Positions 52,997-59,674 of a DNA stretch of 64,000 nucleotides are shown piece after piece. The position numbers and the translations under genes are program-made. The notes under the pieces are model-generated. The model made no database searches. It was not told where the DNA came from and saw only the letters and a program-made list of their open reading frames with translations. How positions within the stretch are numbered: the first letter of the stretch is position 1; every line of letters starts with the position of its first letter. This DNA is from Mesobacillus zeae (lineage in GTDB: Bacteria; Bacillota; Bacilli; Bacillales; Cytobacillaceae), in the NCBI RefSeq assembly GCF_003570705.1, contig NZ_QWVT01000024.1, positions 1-64,000 on the forward strand, read 5' to 3'.

Positions 52997-53026
52997 GATT
53001 TCTTTTTTGAACTCTTCATATCCATG

Positions 53027-53102
53027 CCGCAGGGAGAATCGTACCCTGCGGCATTTCTATGCCTTTTTAGCACCGCAGGGAACAACTTTCCTGCGGTTTT
53101 TT
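53027..53102 (+). terminator. Two tandem hairpins with the same CCGCAGGG arms
   Basis: First: CCGCAGGG (53027-53034) with CCCTGCGG (53044-53051), followed by ATTTCTAT. Second: CCGCAGG (53073-53079) with CCTGCGG (53090-53096), followed by T6. The second is a proper terminator. The same arm sequence forms the secDF terminator at 12440. Confidence 0.8.
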
Positions 53103-53137
53103 GCGTTTTGGATATGTATTTGAAAGGAGGTGGGAAT

Positions 53138-53278
53138 ATGACACTCAATATCGTCTTTTTTACGATCACAATCAAAAAGCGTGAGGCTACCCGTGAGGAA
53201 GTTTTTCACGAGGAGATGGTCAAGGAACTGTTTGAAGAAACCAGGGAAAAACAGGTCAGAATGATGAATCAAATCTAG
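53138..53278 (+). CDS. YrzI-family small protein (probable sporulation protein)
   Basis: 46 residues: hydrophobic start MTLNIVFFTITIKKR, then a charged helix with EVFHEEMVKELFEETREKQVRMM. This is the layout of the Bac_small_YrzI family, often present in several copies near yrhC and sigK. AAAGGAGGTG lies upstream of ATG 53138. A sporulation role is a family-level suggestion only. Confidence 0.75.
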   Translation: MTLNIVFFTITIKKREATREEVFHEEMVKELFEETREKQVRMMNQI

Positions 53279-53310
53279 ATGATGTTTTTAAAACTAAAGG
53301 AAGGGTGGTA

Positions 53311-53376
53311 ATGACAATGAACTTTAGAATTCAAGGACGGAAAAATTTCCTGTATGCGGAGAAAGACTCCACATAA
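53311..53376 (+). CDS. Microprotein, 21 residues
   Basis: MTMNFRIQGRKNFLYAEKDST. AAGGAAGGGTGG lies directly upstream of ATG 53311 (or ATG 53317). It might be a degenerate YrzI-type copy or a leader. Support rests only on the ribosome binding site and neighbours. Confidence 0.4.
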   Translation: MTMNFRIQGRKNFLYAEKDST

Positions 53377-53398
53377 TCATGCTGTGGGAGGGATAGCT

Positions 53399-53470
53399 GT
53401 GTTACTGCGCGTGCTGCTATTGACGCTTGTCTTTAGGATAAGGAAGAAAAATTCAAATCTGATTAAATGA
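53399..53470 (+). CDS. Microprotein, 23 residues, hydrophobic then basic
   Basis: GTG 53399 with GGGAGGG upstream. LLRVLLLTLVFRIRKK then NSNLIK: a short hydrophobic stretch plus a basic segment, reminiscent of small membrane-active peptides. No homologue recognised. Confidence 0.4.
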   Translation: MLLRVLLLTLVFRIRKKNSNLIK

Positions 53471-53488
53471 TGTAACAAAATGTTCACA

Positions 53489-53542
53489 ATCAGTGACTTT
53501 TGTCACCCTGATAGTGTGGTAAATTAAAATCAAATCAGGGTG
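53489..53542. promoter_or_regulatory. Overlapping palindromes upstream of the 25-residue gene
   Basis: GTGAC-TTTT-GTCAC (53493-53506) extends to ATCA/TGAT outer arms (53489-53512). The CACCCTGAT part (53504-53512) is also a perfect partner of ATCAGGGTG (53534-53542). The two pairings exclude each other. The inner dyad also reads GTGA-N6-TCAC, the core of CRP/FNR-type operators. Confidence 0.6.
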
Positions 53543-53561
53543 GGAAAAGGGGTGTGAGACG

Positions 53562-53639
53562 ATGTTTTTAATCGTTATGGCTCTCGTCGTTGTCGGAGCA
53601 ATCGGCAGCATCATCGCCGCAGAGGTAAGCGTGGAATAG
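53562..53639 (+). CDS. Microprotein, 25 residues, single membrane helix
   Basis: MFLIVMALVVVGAIGSIIAA then EVSVE. A hydrophobic helix of about 20 residues with a short acidic tail, so it should be a one-pass membrane peptide. AAAAGGGGTG lies 7-8 nt upstream of ATG 53562, and a strong terminator follows at 53660. Could be a regulatory membrane peptide or a type I toxin-like peptide; no antisense RNA gene was identified. Confidence 0.5.
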   Translation: MFLIVMALVVVGAIGSIIAAEVSVE

Positions 53640-53659
53640 TTAAATATCATTTTTTGGGG

Positions 53660-53689
53660 CACCAGCCAGCAGGCTGGTGTTTTTATTTT
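53660..53689 (+). terminator. Terminator of the microprotein cluster
   Basis: CACCAGCC (53660-53667) and GGCTGGTG (53672-53679) form a perfect stem with loop AGCA and TTTTTATTTT after it. Confidence 0.9.
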
Positions 53690-53784
53690 GACAAGGCAGC
53701 AAGTTTTTTTTCAGTATCGCAGGAATAGAATATTAGGAAGTCTTATGGGGATTTTTACAATATGAAAGTTTTCTTGGGACATAC

Positions 53785-53812
53785 ACAAACGCCTTTTGCA
53801 CCTCATAGGATT
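53785..53812 (+). promoter_or_regulatory. Possible SigE/SigK-type promoter of sigK
   Basis: AC (53785-53786), 17 nt, CATAGGATT (53804-53812) resembles the SigK pattern (AC, 16-17 nt, CATANNNT). sigK is transcribed by SigE and then SigK in Bacillus. The match is short and could be chance. Confidence 0.35.
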
Positions 53813-53851
53813 GTTTTATAGGCGAATGACCTAATAAACGGGGGTGGAAGG

Positions 53852-54571
53852 GTGTCCGGAATACTGACAGCGCTAGGCTATTTAGTGAAGGAATTTATTT
53901 TTCTTGTTTCTTATGTAAAAAACAATGCGTTTCCCCAACCGTTATCGGCGGCCGATGAGCGGAAATACTTAGGTTTGATGGCTGGCGGCGACGCTGATGC
54001 GCGCAATAAGCTGATTGAGCACAATTTACGGCTTGTTGCCCATATCGTCAAAAAATTCGAAAACACCGGTGAAGATTCGGAGGATTTGATCTCCATCGGA
54101 ACAATCGGTTTGATCAAAGCGATTGAAAGTTTCTCAGAAGGCAAGGGAACGAAGCTTGCCACCTATGCCGCACGTTGTATAGAAAATGAAATACTTATGC
54201 ATTTACGCGCTCTGAAGAAGACAAAAAAAGATGTCTCGCTCCATGATCCGATCGGCCAGGACAAAGAAGGAAATGAAATTTCGCTCATCGATGTCCTGAA
54301 ATCTGAATCTGAAGATGTTGTAGACACCATCCAGTTGAACATGGAGCTTGAAAAAGTAAAGCAGTATATCGACGTTCTTGATGACAGGGAAAAGGAAGTG
54401 ATCGTCGGGAGGTTTGGCCTCGACTTGAAGAAAGAAAAGACGCAACGTGAGATTGCCAAGGAGCTTGGTATCTCAAGAAGCTATGTTTCGAGGATTGAGA
54501 AGCGGGCCCTCATGAAAATGTTCCACGAATTTTACCGTGCCGAGAAAGAGAAAAAGAAGAAGCGCTCTTAG
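53852..54571 (+). CDS. sigK: SigK, late mother-cell sporulation sigma factor (uninterrupted)
   Basis: 239 residues. Made as pro-SigK: the hydrophobic N-terminus [19 protein letters not shown] is the membrane-associated pro-sequence cleaved by SpoIVFB. Region 2 has [33 protein letters not shown], and region 4 has [15 protein letters not shown] and [26 protein letters not shown]. The gene is continuous; in B. subtilis it is split by the skin element. Start GTG 53852 after GGGGGTGGAAG. Confidence 0.96.
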   Translation: MSGILTALGYLVKEFIFLVSYVKNNAFPQPLSAADERKYLGLMAGGDADARNKLIEHNLRLVAHIVKKFENTGEDSEDLISIGTIGLIKAIESFSEGKGTKLATYAARCIENEILMHLRALKKTKKDVSLHDPIGQDKEGNEISLIDVLKSESEDVVDTIQLNMELEKVKQYIDVLDDREKEVIVGRFGLDLKKEKTQREIAKELGISRSYVSRIEKRALMKMFHEFYRAEKEKKKKRS

Positions 54572-54661
54572 TTTTTGTACGATCTTCCATATAGTCATGC
54601 ACCCATAAGCTATAAGCGAATAGTTATACTCCGAGAATCAGTTTGATTGGGTGGGTGGCTT

Positions 54662-55075
54662 ATGGCTTATCCAAATCATTTGGCGTGGCATGAAACAATG
54701 GAGCTTCACGAGCTTGTCGCATTTCAAACGATTGTTCTTCGAAAATTGAAAATGAATATTGGGAAGATCAATGATCCCGAGCTTCAAAAAATATATCAAT
54801 TTGCCATTGGTGCACTGGAAAGCAACTTGAGAGATTTATTGAGATTTTATCCGCATGCAGCCGTTATTAGCCATGGAAAGCGGGCAGAAGCGGGATTTTA
54901 TGCAGGGGACATTCTTGGAGCTGCAAAAATTTCCGTGAGAACGATTGCCCTTACAGAAACAGCGACCCCAGCATTGCGGGAAGTGCTGAAGCAGCATCTT
55001 AATACTGCAGTAGACTGGCACGCCATGATTTTTAACTATATGTATCAAAGAGGTCTCTACCCTGCTTATAATTAG
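54662..55075 (+). CDS. CotF-like spore coat protein
   Basis: 137 residues, mostly helical. AYPNHLAWHETMELHELVAFQ and the C-terminal AMIFNYMYQRGLYPAYN with Tyr/Pro ending fit the CotF-type coat family, which has a ferritin-like helical fold. It follows sigK; the element CATAAGCTA at 54604-54612 fits a SigK -10 (CATANNNTA) but has no matching -35 at the right distance. GGGTGG precedes ATG 54662. Confidence 0.72.
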   Translation: MAYPNHLAWHETMELHELVAFQTIVLRKLKMNIGKINDPELQKIYQFAIGALESNLRDLLRFYPHAAVISHGKRAEAGFYAGDILGAAKISVRTIALTETATPALREVLKQHLNTAVDWHAMIFNYMYQRGLYPAYN

Positions 55076-55141
55076 CAGGCTCTATCGGAAAACGACGTAA
55101 AAAATGCCCAGAAGGCCATCAACAAATAATGCTTATGAAAA

Positions 55142-55189
55142 GGGCGCCATCACCTTGCTTGTTAAGCTTGGGAAATGGCGCTCTTTTTT
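55142..55189 (+). terminator. Terminator after the coat protein gene
   Basis: GGGCGCCAT (55142-55150) pairs with ATGGCGCTC (55175-55183), then T6. Confidence 0.8.
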
Positions 55190-55244
55190 ATGTTTCAGAG
55201 TTTCTCAATTTGGTGGATTTTAGAAGTCTGGGCATCTTTGAAAA

Positions 55245-55275
55245 TAAAAAAATCCGCACTCGACATGAGCGCGGA
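55245..55275 (-). terminator. Terminator of the globin gene (minus strand)
   Basis: Read on the minus strand, TCCGCGCTC pairs with GAGTGCGGA (positions 55253-55275) with one mismatch and is followed by T7. It lies just after the globin stop. Confidence 0.8.
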
Positions 55276-55288
55276 AAAATTAAGGCAT

Positions 55289-55645
55289 TTATTTATGGAG
55301 AATATCATCTTGCATGGTTGTCAGCTTTTCTAGCACTTGCCCGATGTCTTCTTCGGGTACACTGAATTCCCTCAATGCTGCTGCGAGGTGTGTCGCAATG
55401 CTGCCGAAGTGTTCTTCGTTGAGGTTCATTCCTTCATGGGCTTTTGCCATGCTTTTACCGGAGTACTGATTCGGACCTCCGAGGACCCAGCTGATGAATA
55501 AAGATTGATGCCTGCGCTGCTTCTCCATATCGGTATCCGTGAAAAAAGTGTTAACGGTAGGGTCGGCGAGCACTTTTTCATAAAATACATCCACTACCTT
55601 GCTGACTGCTTCCTGGCCGCCAATTTTTTCGTATAAATTCTCCAT
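55289..55645 (-). CDS. Group I truncated hemoglobin (GlbN/TrHbN-like)
   Basis: 118 residues. LYEKIGGQEAVSKVVDVFYEKVLADPTVNTFF holds the B10 Tyr and the short A/B/CE region; RRHQSLFISWVLGGPNQYSGKSMAKAHEG ends with the proximal F8 His. A heme protein probably handling O2 or NO; Bacillus YjbI is a group II member, while this one reads as group I. AAAGGAGG precedes ATG 55645. It lies 80 nt downstream of the response regulator, on the same strand. Confidence 0.87.
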   Translation of the reverse strand: MENLYEKIGGQEAVSKVVDVFYEKVLADPTVNTFFTDTDMEKQRRHQSLFISWVLGGPNQYSGKSMAKAHEGMNLNEEHFGSIATHLAAALREFSVPEEDIGQVLEKLTTMQDDILHK

Positions 55646-55725
55646 CTTTATTTCCTCCTTTAAAATGGTTTGCTTTCACTTTACCCTTAACACACCTGAA
55701 AAATAACACACCCCTGACAAGAATG

Positions 55726-56409
55726 TCATTCCTGCGGCTTTCCAAGCCACTTATATCCTGTTCCCCAAACTGTTTTTAAATACTCATCGGCAGGAAATCC
55801 AGCCTTCCTCAGCTTGTCCCTTAAGTTCCGGACATGGGAATCGACTGTGCGGTCCTCCGTTGACACATCATACCCCCAAATAACGGTTATCAAATGTTCA
55901 CGTGTAAATACTTTTTCCTTGTGTTCCAGGAACAGCGCGATCAACGAGAATTCTTTAGGCGTCAGCGCGATCGCTTGGCCCTCGTACCGGAGCACATGAG
56001 ATTCAAGGCTGAGAGATAGCCCGTTAAAATTGGACGAGGTCTCTGCACCCTTTTGTCTTCTTAACACAGCTTCTATCCTGGCCAGCAATTCATCTTCATC
56101 AAACGGCTTGGTGACATAATCATCTGCGCCCATTTTGAATCCTTTGACCACATCCGGCTTTTCGGTTCTTGCGGTAAGCATGATGATAGGCGTATCCCAC
56201 TTTTTCCGAATCTCCCTGCAAAGTTCCCAGCCATCCATTTCTGGCATCATCACATCGAGCAAAACGAGGTCTGCACCGTAGTCTTCAAGATACTTAACTG
56301 CCTCCAGTGCAGAAGTTTTTTTGACACAACGGTAGCCGTTTGGAGAAAGATAGAGAGATAAAAGGTCCAGCATCCTTGCTTCATCATCGACAAGAAGAAT
56401 CGTAGTCAT
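55726..56409 (-). CDS. OmpR-family response regulator (orphan)
   Basis: 227 residues. Receiver domain with LVDDE (acid pocket, residues 7-9), phospho-acceptor Asp52 in LLDVMMPEMDG, and KPFDEDEL with the conserved Lys. Winged helix with LTPKEFSLIALFLEHKEKVFTREHL and RTVDSHVRNLRDKLRK. No histidine kinase gene lies nearby. ATG 56409 follows AAAGGAGA. Could be co-transcribed with the globin gene. Targets unknown. Confidence 0.88.
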   Translation of the reverse strand: MTTILLVDDEARMLDLLSLYLSPNGYRCVKKTSALEAVKYLEDYGADLVLLDVMMPEMDGWELCREIRKKWDTPIIMLTARTEKPDVVKGFKMGADDYVTKPFDEDELLARIEAVLRRQKGAETSSNFNGLSLSLESHVLRYEGQAIALTPKEFSLIALFLEHKEKVFTREHLITVIWGYDVSTEDRTVDSHVRNLRDKLRKAGFPADEYLKTVWGTGYKWLGKPQE

Positions 56410-56586
56410 GCATAAATCTCCTTTGGAAAATTTCATTTGCTGTTATATTTAAAGCGAATGGAGATAAAAAATAGTGACGGTACTGCTTCAAATGTTATAA
56501 TATCACTCATGGAATCAAAATGTTTTCGCTAAGCATCCAGATAGTAGGATAATGATGCTACTTAAATACAATCGGAGGTTTTTTCG

Positions 56587-57369
56587 TTGCGGCAAGGAAT
56601 ATACCGTTTGTTCATTGAATTGACGAATAGAAAGTGGTCCTCGCTCCTCCTTGGAAGGTTCGCTCGATCGGCCGCAAGCAAGAGGCTTATTCCATCTTTC
56701 GCTAAGGTCTATCATATCAACCAGGCGGAGATGGAAAAAGAATTGAATCAATACGGGTCACTTCATGAATTTTTTACAAGAAGGCTCAAAACAGATGCCA
56801 GGGCAATAGAAGCGGAGCCATTAGCTGTTGTAAGCCCTGTGGATGCAGTTCTTGAAGATATCGGGCCAATCGAACCAACCCATGAAATATACGTAAAAGG
56901 TAAGGTGTATTCGATTGCAGAGATGCTTGGGGGAGAGGAAGCCGCCATGCGCTACGCAGGCGGTACCTATATGGTTCTCTATCTTAGTCCAAGCCATTAT
57001 CATCGAATCCATAGCCCTGTTTCCGGGAAAATCAGCAAACAATGGACACTTGGAACTCGTTCCTACCCTGTAAACCGTCTCGGGCTGAAGTATGGCAAAG
57101 ATACCCTTGCTAAGAATTTCAGGACCATTACTGAAATGGAGCATGCGCATGGTCGGATTGTAGTTGTCAAAGTAGGCGCAATGTTTGTCAATTCAATCGA
57201 GGCAGTCCATAAAGGCGACACGCTTGAAAAAGGTGAAGAGATGGCATATTTTACGTTCGGCTCAACTGTCGTCCTTCTGTTTGAAAAAGACACGTTTGTA
57301 ACAACAGGGAAACTGAAACTTCCACTTCCAATAAAAATGGGTGAAAAGCTAGGCTTCCTAAAGCCATAA
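56587..57369 (+). CDS. psd: Psd, phosphatidylserine decarboxylase proenzyme
   Basis: 260 residues. Makes phosphatidylethanolamine. Self-cleavage site FGSTVVLLF (Gly-Ser bond at about 226-227) generates the pyruvoyl group; the family LGST motif has Phe instead of Leu. VSPVDAV (Asp) and LYLSPSHYHRIHSPVSGKI (His) supply the other catalytic residues. Start TTG 56587 with GGAGG upstream. In B. subtilis psd follows pssA; here it stands alone between an orphan regulator and repeats. Confidence 0.93.
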   Translation: MRQGIYRLFIELTNRKWSSLLLGRFARSAASKRLIPSFAKVYHINQAEMEKELNQYGSLHEFFTRRLKTDARAIEAEPLAVVSPVDAVLEDIGPIEPTHEIYVKGKVYSIAEMLGGEEAAMRYAGGTYMVLYLSPSHYHRIHSPVSGKISKQWTLGTRSYPVNRLGLKYGKDTLAKNFRTITEMEHAHGRIVVVKVGAMFVNSIEAVHKGDTLEKGEEMAYFTFGSTVVLLFEKDTFVTTGKLKLPLPIKMGEKLGFLKP

Positions 57370-57374
57370 GTAAG

Positions 57375-57431
57375 AAAAGCGAAAGCGCCCGTTAATGCGC
57401 GATAAAGGAAACACGAAAAGCGAAAGCGCCC
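57375..57431 (+). repeat. Two copies of AAAAGCGAAAGCGCCC
   Basis: Identical 16-mers at 57375-57390 and 57416-57431, each followed by RTTAA and spaced 41 nt apart. The reverse complement (GGGCGCTTTCGCTTTT) resembles the element at 41585. Such short AAAGCG-rich intergenic repeats are dispersed in many Bacillus genomes. Confidence 0.75.
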
Positions 57432-57494
57432 ATTAAGCGGCGTATGAGCTGGAGCGTTAAGGATTGAAACGAAAGAGTAAATGCTATCCTATAA

Positions 57495-57516
57495 AAAGAA
57501 AACGCCTTCTAGGCGT
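57495..57516 (-). terminator. Terminator of sda (minus strand)
   Basis: ACGCC and GGCGT (57502-57516) form a short stem; on the minus strand it is followed by TTTTCTTTTT. Confidence 0.65.
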
Positions 57517-57523
57517 AGAGGTT

Positions 57524-57664
57524 TTAGGAAGTATATCTGATTTTATGAGATAATGAACGTCTCTGGATTTCCGACTCAATAAGGCGTATAAAATCAAGGT
57601 TTAAGTTTAGTTCTCTTGCTTTATAATATGACTCAATCAACAGGTCATCAGAAAGCTTTCGCAT
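57524..57664 (-). CDS. sda: Sda, sporulation histidine kinase inhibitor
   Basis: 46 residues: [20 protein letters not shown], then [19 protein letters not shown]. This is a close match to Sda, a helical hairpin that binds KinA and blocks phosphorelay signalling when replication initiation or DNA integrity is disturbed. ATG 57664 is chosen because GGGGGTGA lies 9 nt upstream; ATG 57673 directly abuts that site. Located before yqeG as in B. subtilis. Confidence 0.93.
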   Translation of the reverse strand: MRKLSDDLLIESYYKARELNLNLDFIRLIESEIQRRSLSHKIRYTS

Positions 57665-57725
57665 ACCAGCCATTCACCCCCAAACTAAAGTCGTACAACT
57701 GTTGTCGTATACATGAAATGGTAAG

Positions 57726-57753
57726 CTAATAAGTTGTACCCATACTCTATCAA
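57726..57753 (-). promoter_or_regulatory. Possible sda promoter
   Basis: On the minus strand TTGATA (57748-57753), 16-nt spacer, TATTAG (57726-57731). This gives a leader of about 55 nt. The SOS-like dyad at 57767 lies just upstream of the -35. Confidence 0.5.
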
Positions 57754-57766
57754 AATTAAACGAATA

Positions 57767-57778
57767 GAACAACTGTTC
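57767..57778. promoter_or_regulatory. SOS-like dyad GAACAACTGTTC
   Basis: GAAC-N4-GTTC matches the core of the Bacillus LexA box (CGAACNNNNGTTCG), but the flanks are A and T instead of C and G. It lies 14 nt upstream of the sda -35 and 3 nt from a DnaA box. Confidence 0.5.
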
Positions 57779-57780
57779 TT

Positions 57781-57879
57781 TTATCCACAGAAGGCCGTGG
57801 ATAACCTGTGATTAGTTTGTTCATAATTGGGAAAATACTAAACAATTCACTCTTTAAAATGTGAATAAAGTTATCCACA
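57781..57879. promoter_or_regulatory. DnaA-box cluster between sda and yqeG
   Basis: Four boxes: TTATCCACA at 57781-57789 (+), TTATCCACG at 57796-57804 (-), TTATTCACA at 57860-57868 (-) and TTATCCACA at 57871-57879 (+). Two match the consensus exactly. The B. subtilis sda-yqeG region is a known DnaA-binding cluster through which DnaA activates sda. The remaining 57880-58030 is A+T-rich leader with no further element seen. Confidence 0.88.
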
Positions 57880-58036
57880 GGAAGAGGGTAGCGAACTTTT
57901 TGTCGAAAAATTTATTTCTCGGAAAATTCATGAAAACAAACCTTTTGTGGCGCATGATGATTGCTTTGAAACAAGCGCCAAAATTGGTATGATGATAACG
58001 GTGCAACAGGAATCTTTTTAATGAGGTGTAATGACA

Positions 58037-58552
58037 TTGCTAAAGCATTTTTTGCCTGACCAGCATGTGAAAAGTATATTTGAGATCACGCCGGAAAGTT
58101 TAAAAGAAAAAGGGATAAAAGGGATCATCACCGATCTTGACAACACACTTGTCGAATGGGACCGACCATCCGCGACACCGAAATTGATAGGCTGGTTTGA
58201 AGAAATAAAACTGAGTGGTATCCAGGTTACTATTGTTTCAAATAATAGTGAAAACCGGGTTAAGTTCTTTTCGGATCCGCTTGGCATCCCCTATATTTTT
58301 CAGGCGAGAAAACCTATGCGCAGAGCATTCCACAGGGCAATCAAGGAAATGGGCCTGAAAAGAGAAGAAACTGTGGTAATTGGGGACCAGCTTCTTACGG
58401 ATGTCCTCGGCGGAAACCGCGGTGGATTCCATACCATTCTTGTCGTGCCTGTTGCACAGACGGATGGCTACTGGACGAGGTTCAACCGGAAAATAGAAAG
58501 AAGGATTCTGAAGTCGTTCAGAAAACAAGGAAAGCTTAATTGGGAGGACTAA
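58037..58552 (+). CDS. yqeG: YqeG, HAD-superfamily phosphatase
   Basis: 171 residues. HAD motif I GIITDLDNTLVEWDRP (about 29-44), motif II Ser in VTIVSNNSENR, motif III/IV KPMRRAFHRAIKEMG and VIGDQLLTDVLGGNR. The family (HAD IIIA) is close to phosphatidylglycerophosphatase. TTG 58037 gives MLKHFLPDQ like homologues, with AGGTG 8-10 nt upstream; ATG 58031 is too near that site. First gene of the yqe operon. Confidence 0.9.
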   Translation: MLKHFLPDQHVKSIFEITPESLKEKGIKGIITDLDNTLVEWDRPSATPKLIGWFEEIKLSGIQVTIVSNNSENRVKFFSDPLGIPYIFQARKPMRRAFHRAIKEMGLKREETVVIGDQLLTDVLGGNRGGFHTILVVPVAQTDGYWTRFNRKIERRILKSFRKQGKLNWED

Positions 58553-58555
58553 GTC

Positions 58556-59662
58556 TTGAGTGAACAACAAATGATCTGCACAGGATGCGGTGTGAAGATT
58601 CAAACAGGCGATATGGATGGTCTTGGCTATGCACCTCCATCGTCCCTGGAAAAAGAAGTAATTGTCTGCCAACGATGCTTCCGTCTAAAACACTATAATG
58701 AAGTCCAGGATGTCAGCCTAACAGATGACGATTTCCTGAAAATCTTGAATGGAATTGGTACAAAAGATGCGCTGATTGTCAAGATTATTGATATTTTTGA
58801 TTTCAATGGGAGCTGGCTCCCGGGAATCCAGCGTTTTGCGGGGAAAAATCCAGTCATCTTGATTGGAAATAAAGCTGATATTCTTCCGAAGTCTGTCAAA
58901 CAGAATAAGGTAATTGACTGGATGAAGAAGGAAGCAAAAGAAAACGGGCTTGTTGCAAAAGATGTATTTCTTGTCAGCGCCTCAAGAGGGCATAATATGA
59001 GGGAAGCAGCAGAAATGATTGACAAATACCGGAACGGCAAGGATGTATTTGTTGTCGGCTGTACGAATGTGGGAAAATCAACGTTTATTAACCGGATTAT
59101 CAAGGAAGTAACTGGGGAAGGCGACGTGATTACCACTTCACACTTTCCGGGAACGACGCTCGATATTATAGAAATCCCTCTTGATGACGGGAAGTCTCTC
59201 ACTGATACTCCGGGAATCATTAACCACCATCAAATGGCTCATTATATTGATAAGAGGGATTTAAAAATCATTACGCCTAAAAAAGAGATCAAGCCGAGGG
59301 TATTTCAGCTGAATGAACAGCAAACGCTGTTTTTCGGCGGTCTTGCAAGATTTGATTATCTTTCCGGAGGAAGAAAATCATTTACCTGCTATTTATCAAA
59401 CGAACTTGCGATTCACCGTACGAAGCTTGAGAACGCGGATTCGCTCTATGAAAAGCACGCAGGGGAAATGCTGACACCTCCAAGGCCTGAACAGCTTGGA
59501 GATTTTCCTGAACTCGTCAGGCACGAATTTACCATCAAGCAAGCAAAGACAGATGTTGTTTTTTCAGGTCTGGGCTGGGTTACGGTCAATGACCCGGGAA
59601 CAATCATCGCTGCACATGTTCCAAAAGGGGTACAAGTCCTCTTAAGAAAATCACTAATTTAG
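58556..59662 (+). CDS. yqeH: YqeH, circularly permuted GTPase for 30S biogenesis
   Basis: 368 residues. N-terminal zinc finger (ICTGCGVKIQ and VICQRCFRLKH), then permuted G motifs in the order G4 (IGNKADIL, about 104), G5 (SASRGHN), G1 (GCTNVGKST, about 168), G2/G3 (FPGTTLD, LTDTPGI). C-terminal domain probably binds RNA. Start TTG 58556 with GGGAGG 8 nt upstream. Confidence 0.95.
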   Translation: MSEQQMICTGCGVKIQTGDMDGLGYAPPSSLEKEVIVCQRCFRLKHYNEVQDVSLTDDDFLKILNGIGTKDALIVKIIDIFDFNGSWLPGIQRFAGKNPVILIGNKADILPKSVKQNKVIDWMKKEAKENGLVAKDVFLVSASRGHNMREAAEMIDKYRNGKDVFVVGCTNVGKSTFINRIIKEVTGEGDVITTSHFPGTTLDIIEIPLDDGKSLTDTPGIINHHQMAHYIDKRDLKIITPKKEIKPRVFQLNEQQTLFFGGLARFDYLSGGRKSFTCYLSNELAIHRTKLENADSLYEKHAGEMLTPPRPEQLGDFPELVRHEFTIKQAKTDVVFSGLGWVTVNDPGTIIAAHVPKGVQVLLRKSLI

Positions 59663-59674
59663 GGGGATAAAGTG

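Noticed and set aside
55129-55365. 78-codon plus frame between the CotF-like gene and globin
   Set aside because: It crosses two terminators and the antisense of the globin gene, and no ribosome binding site was seen.
57781-57879. DnaA-box cluster as a replication origin
   Set aside because: No dnaA, dnaN or gyr genes nearby, no DNA-unwinding element or trio array recognised, and the context matches the known sda-yqeG regulatory cluster.
58693-59220. 175-codon minus-strand frame inside yqeH
   Set aside because: Antisense shadow; yqeH motifs in the plus frame are unambiguous.
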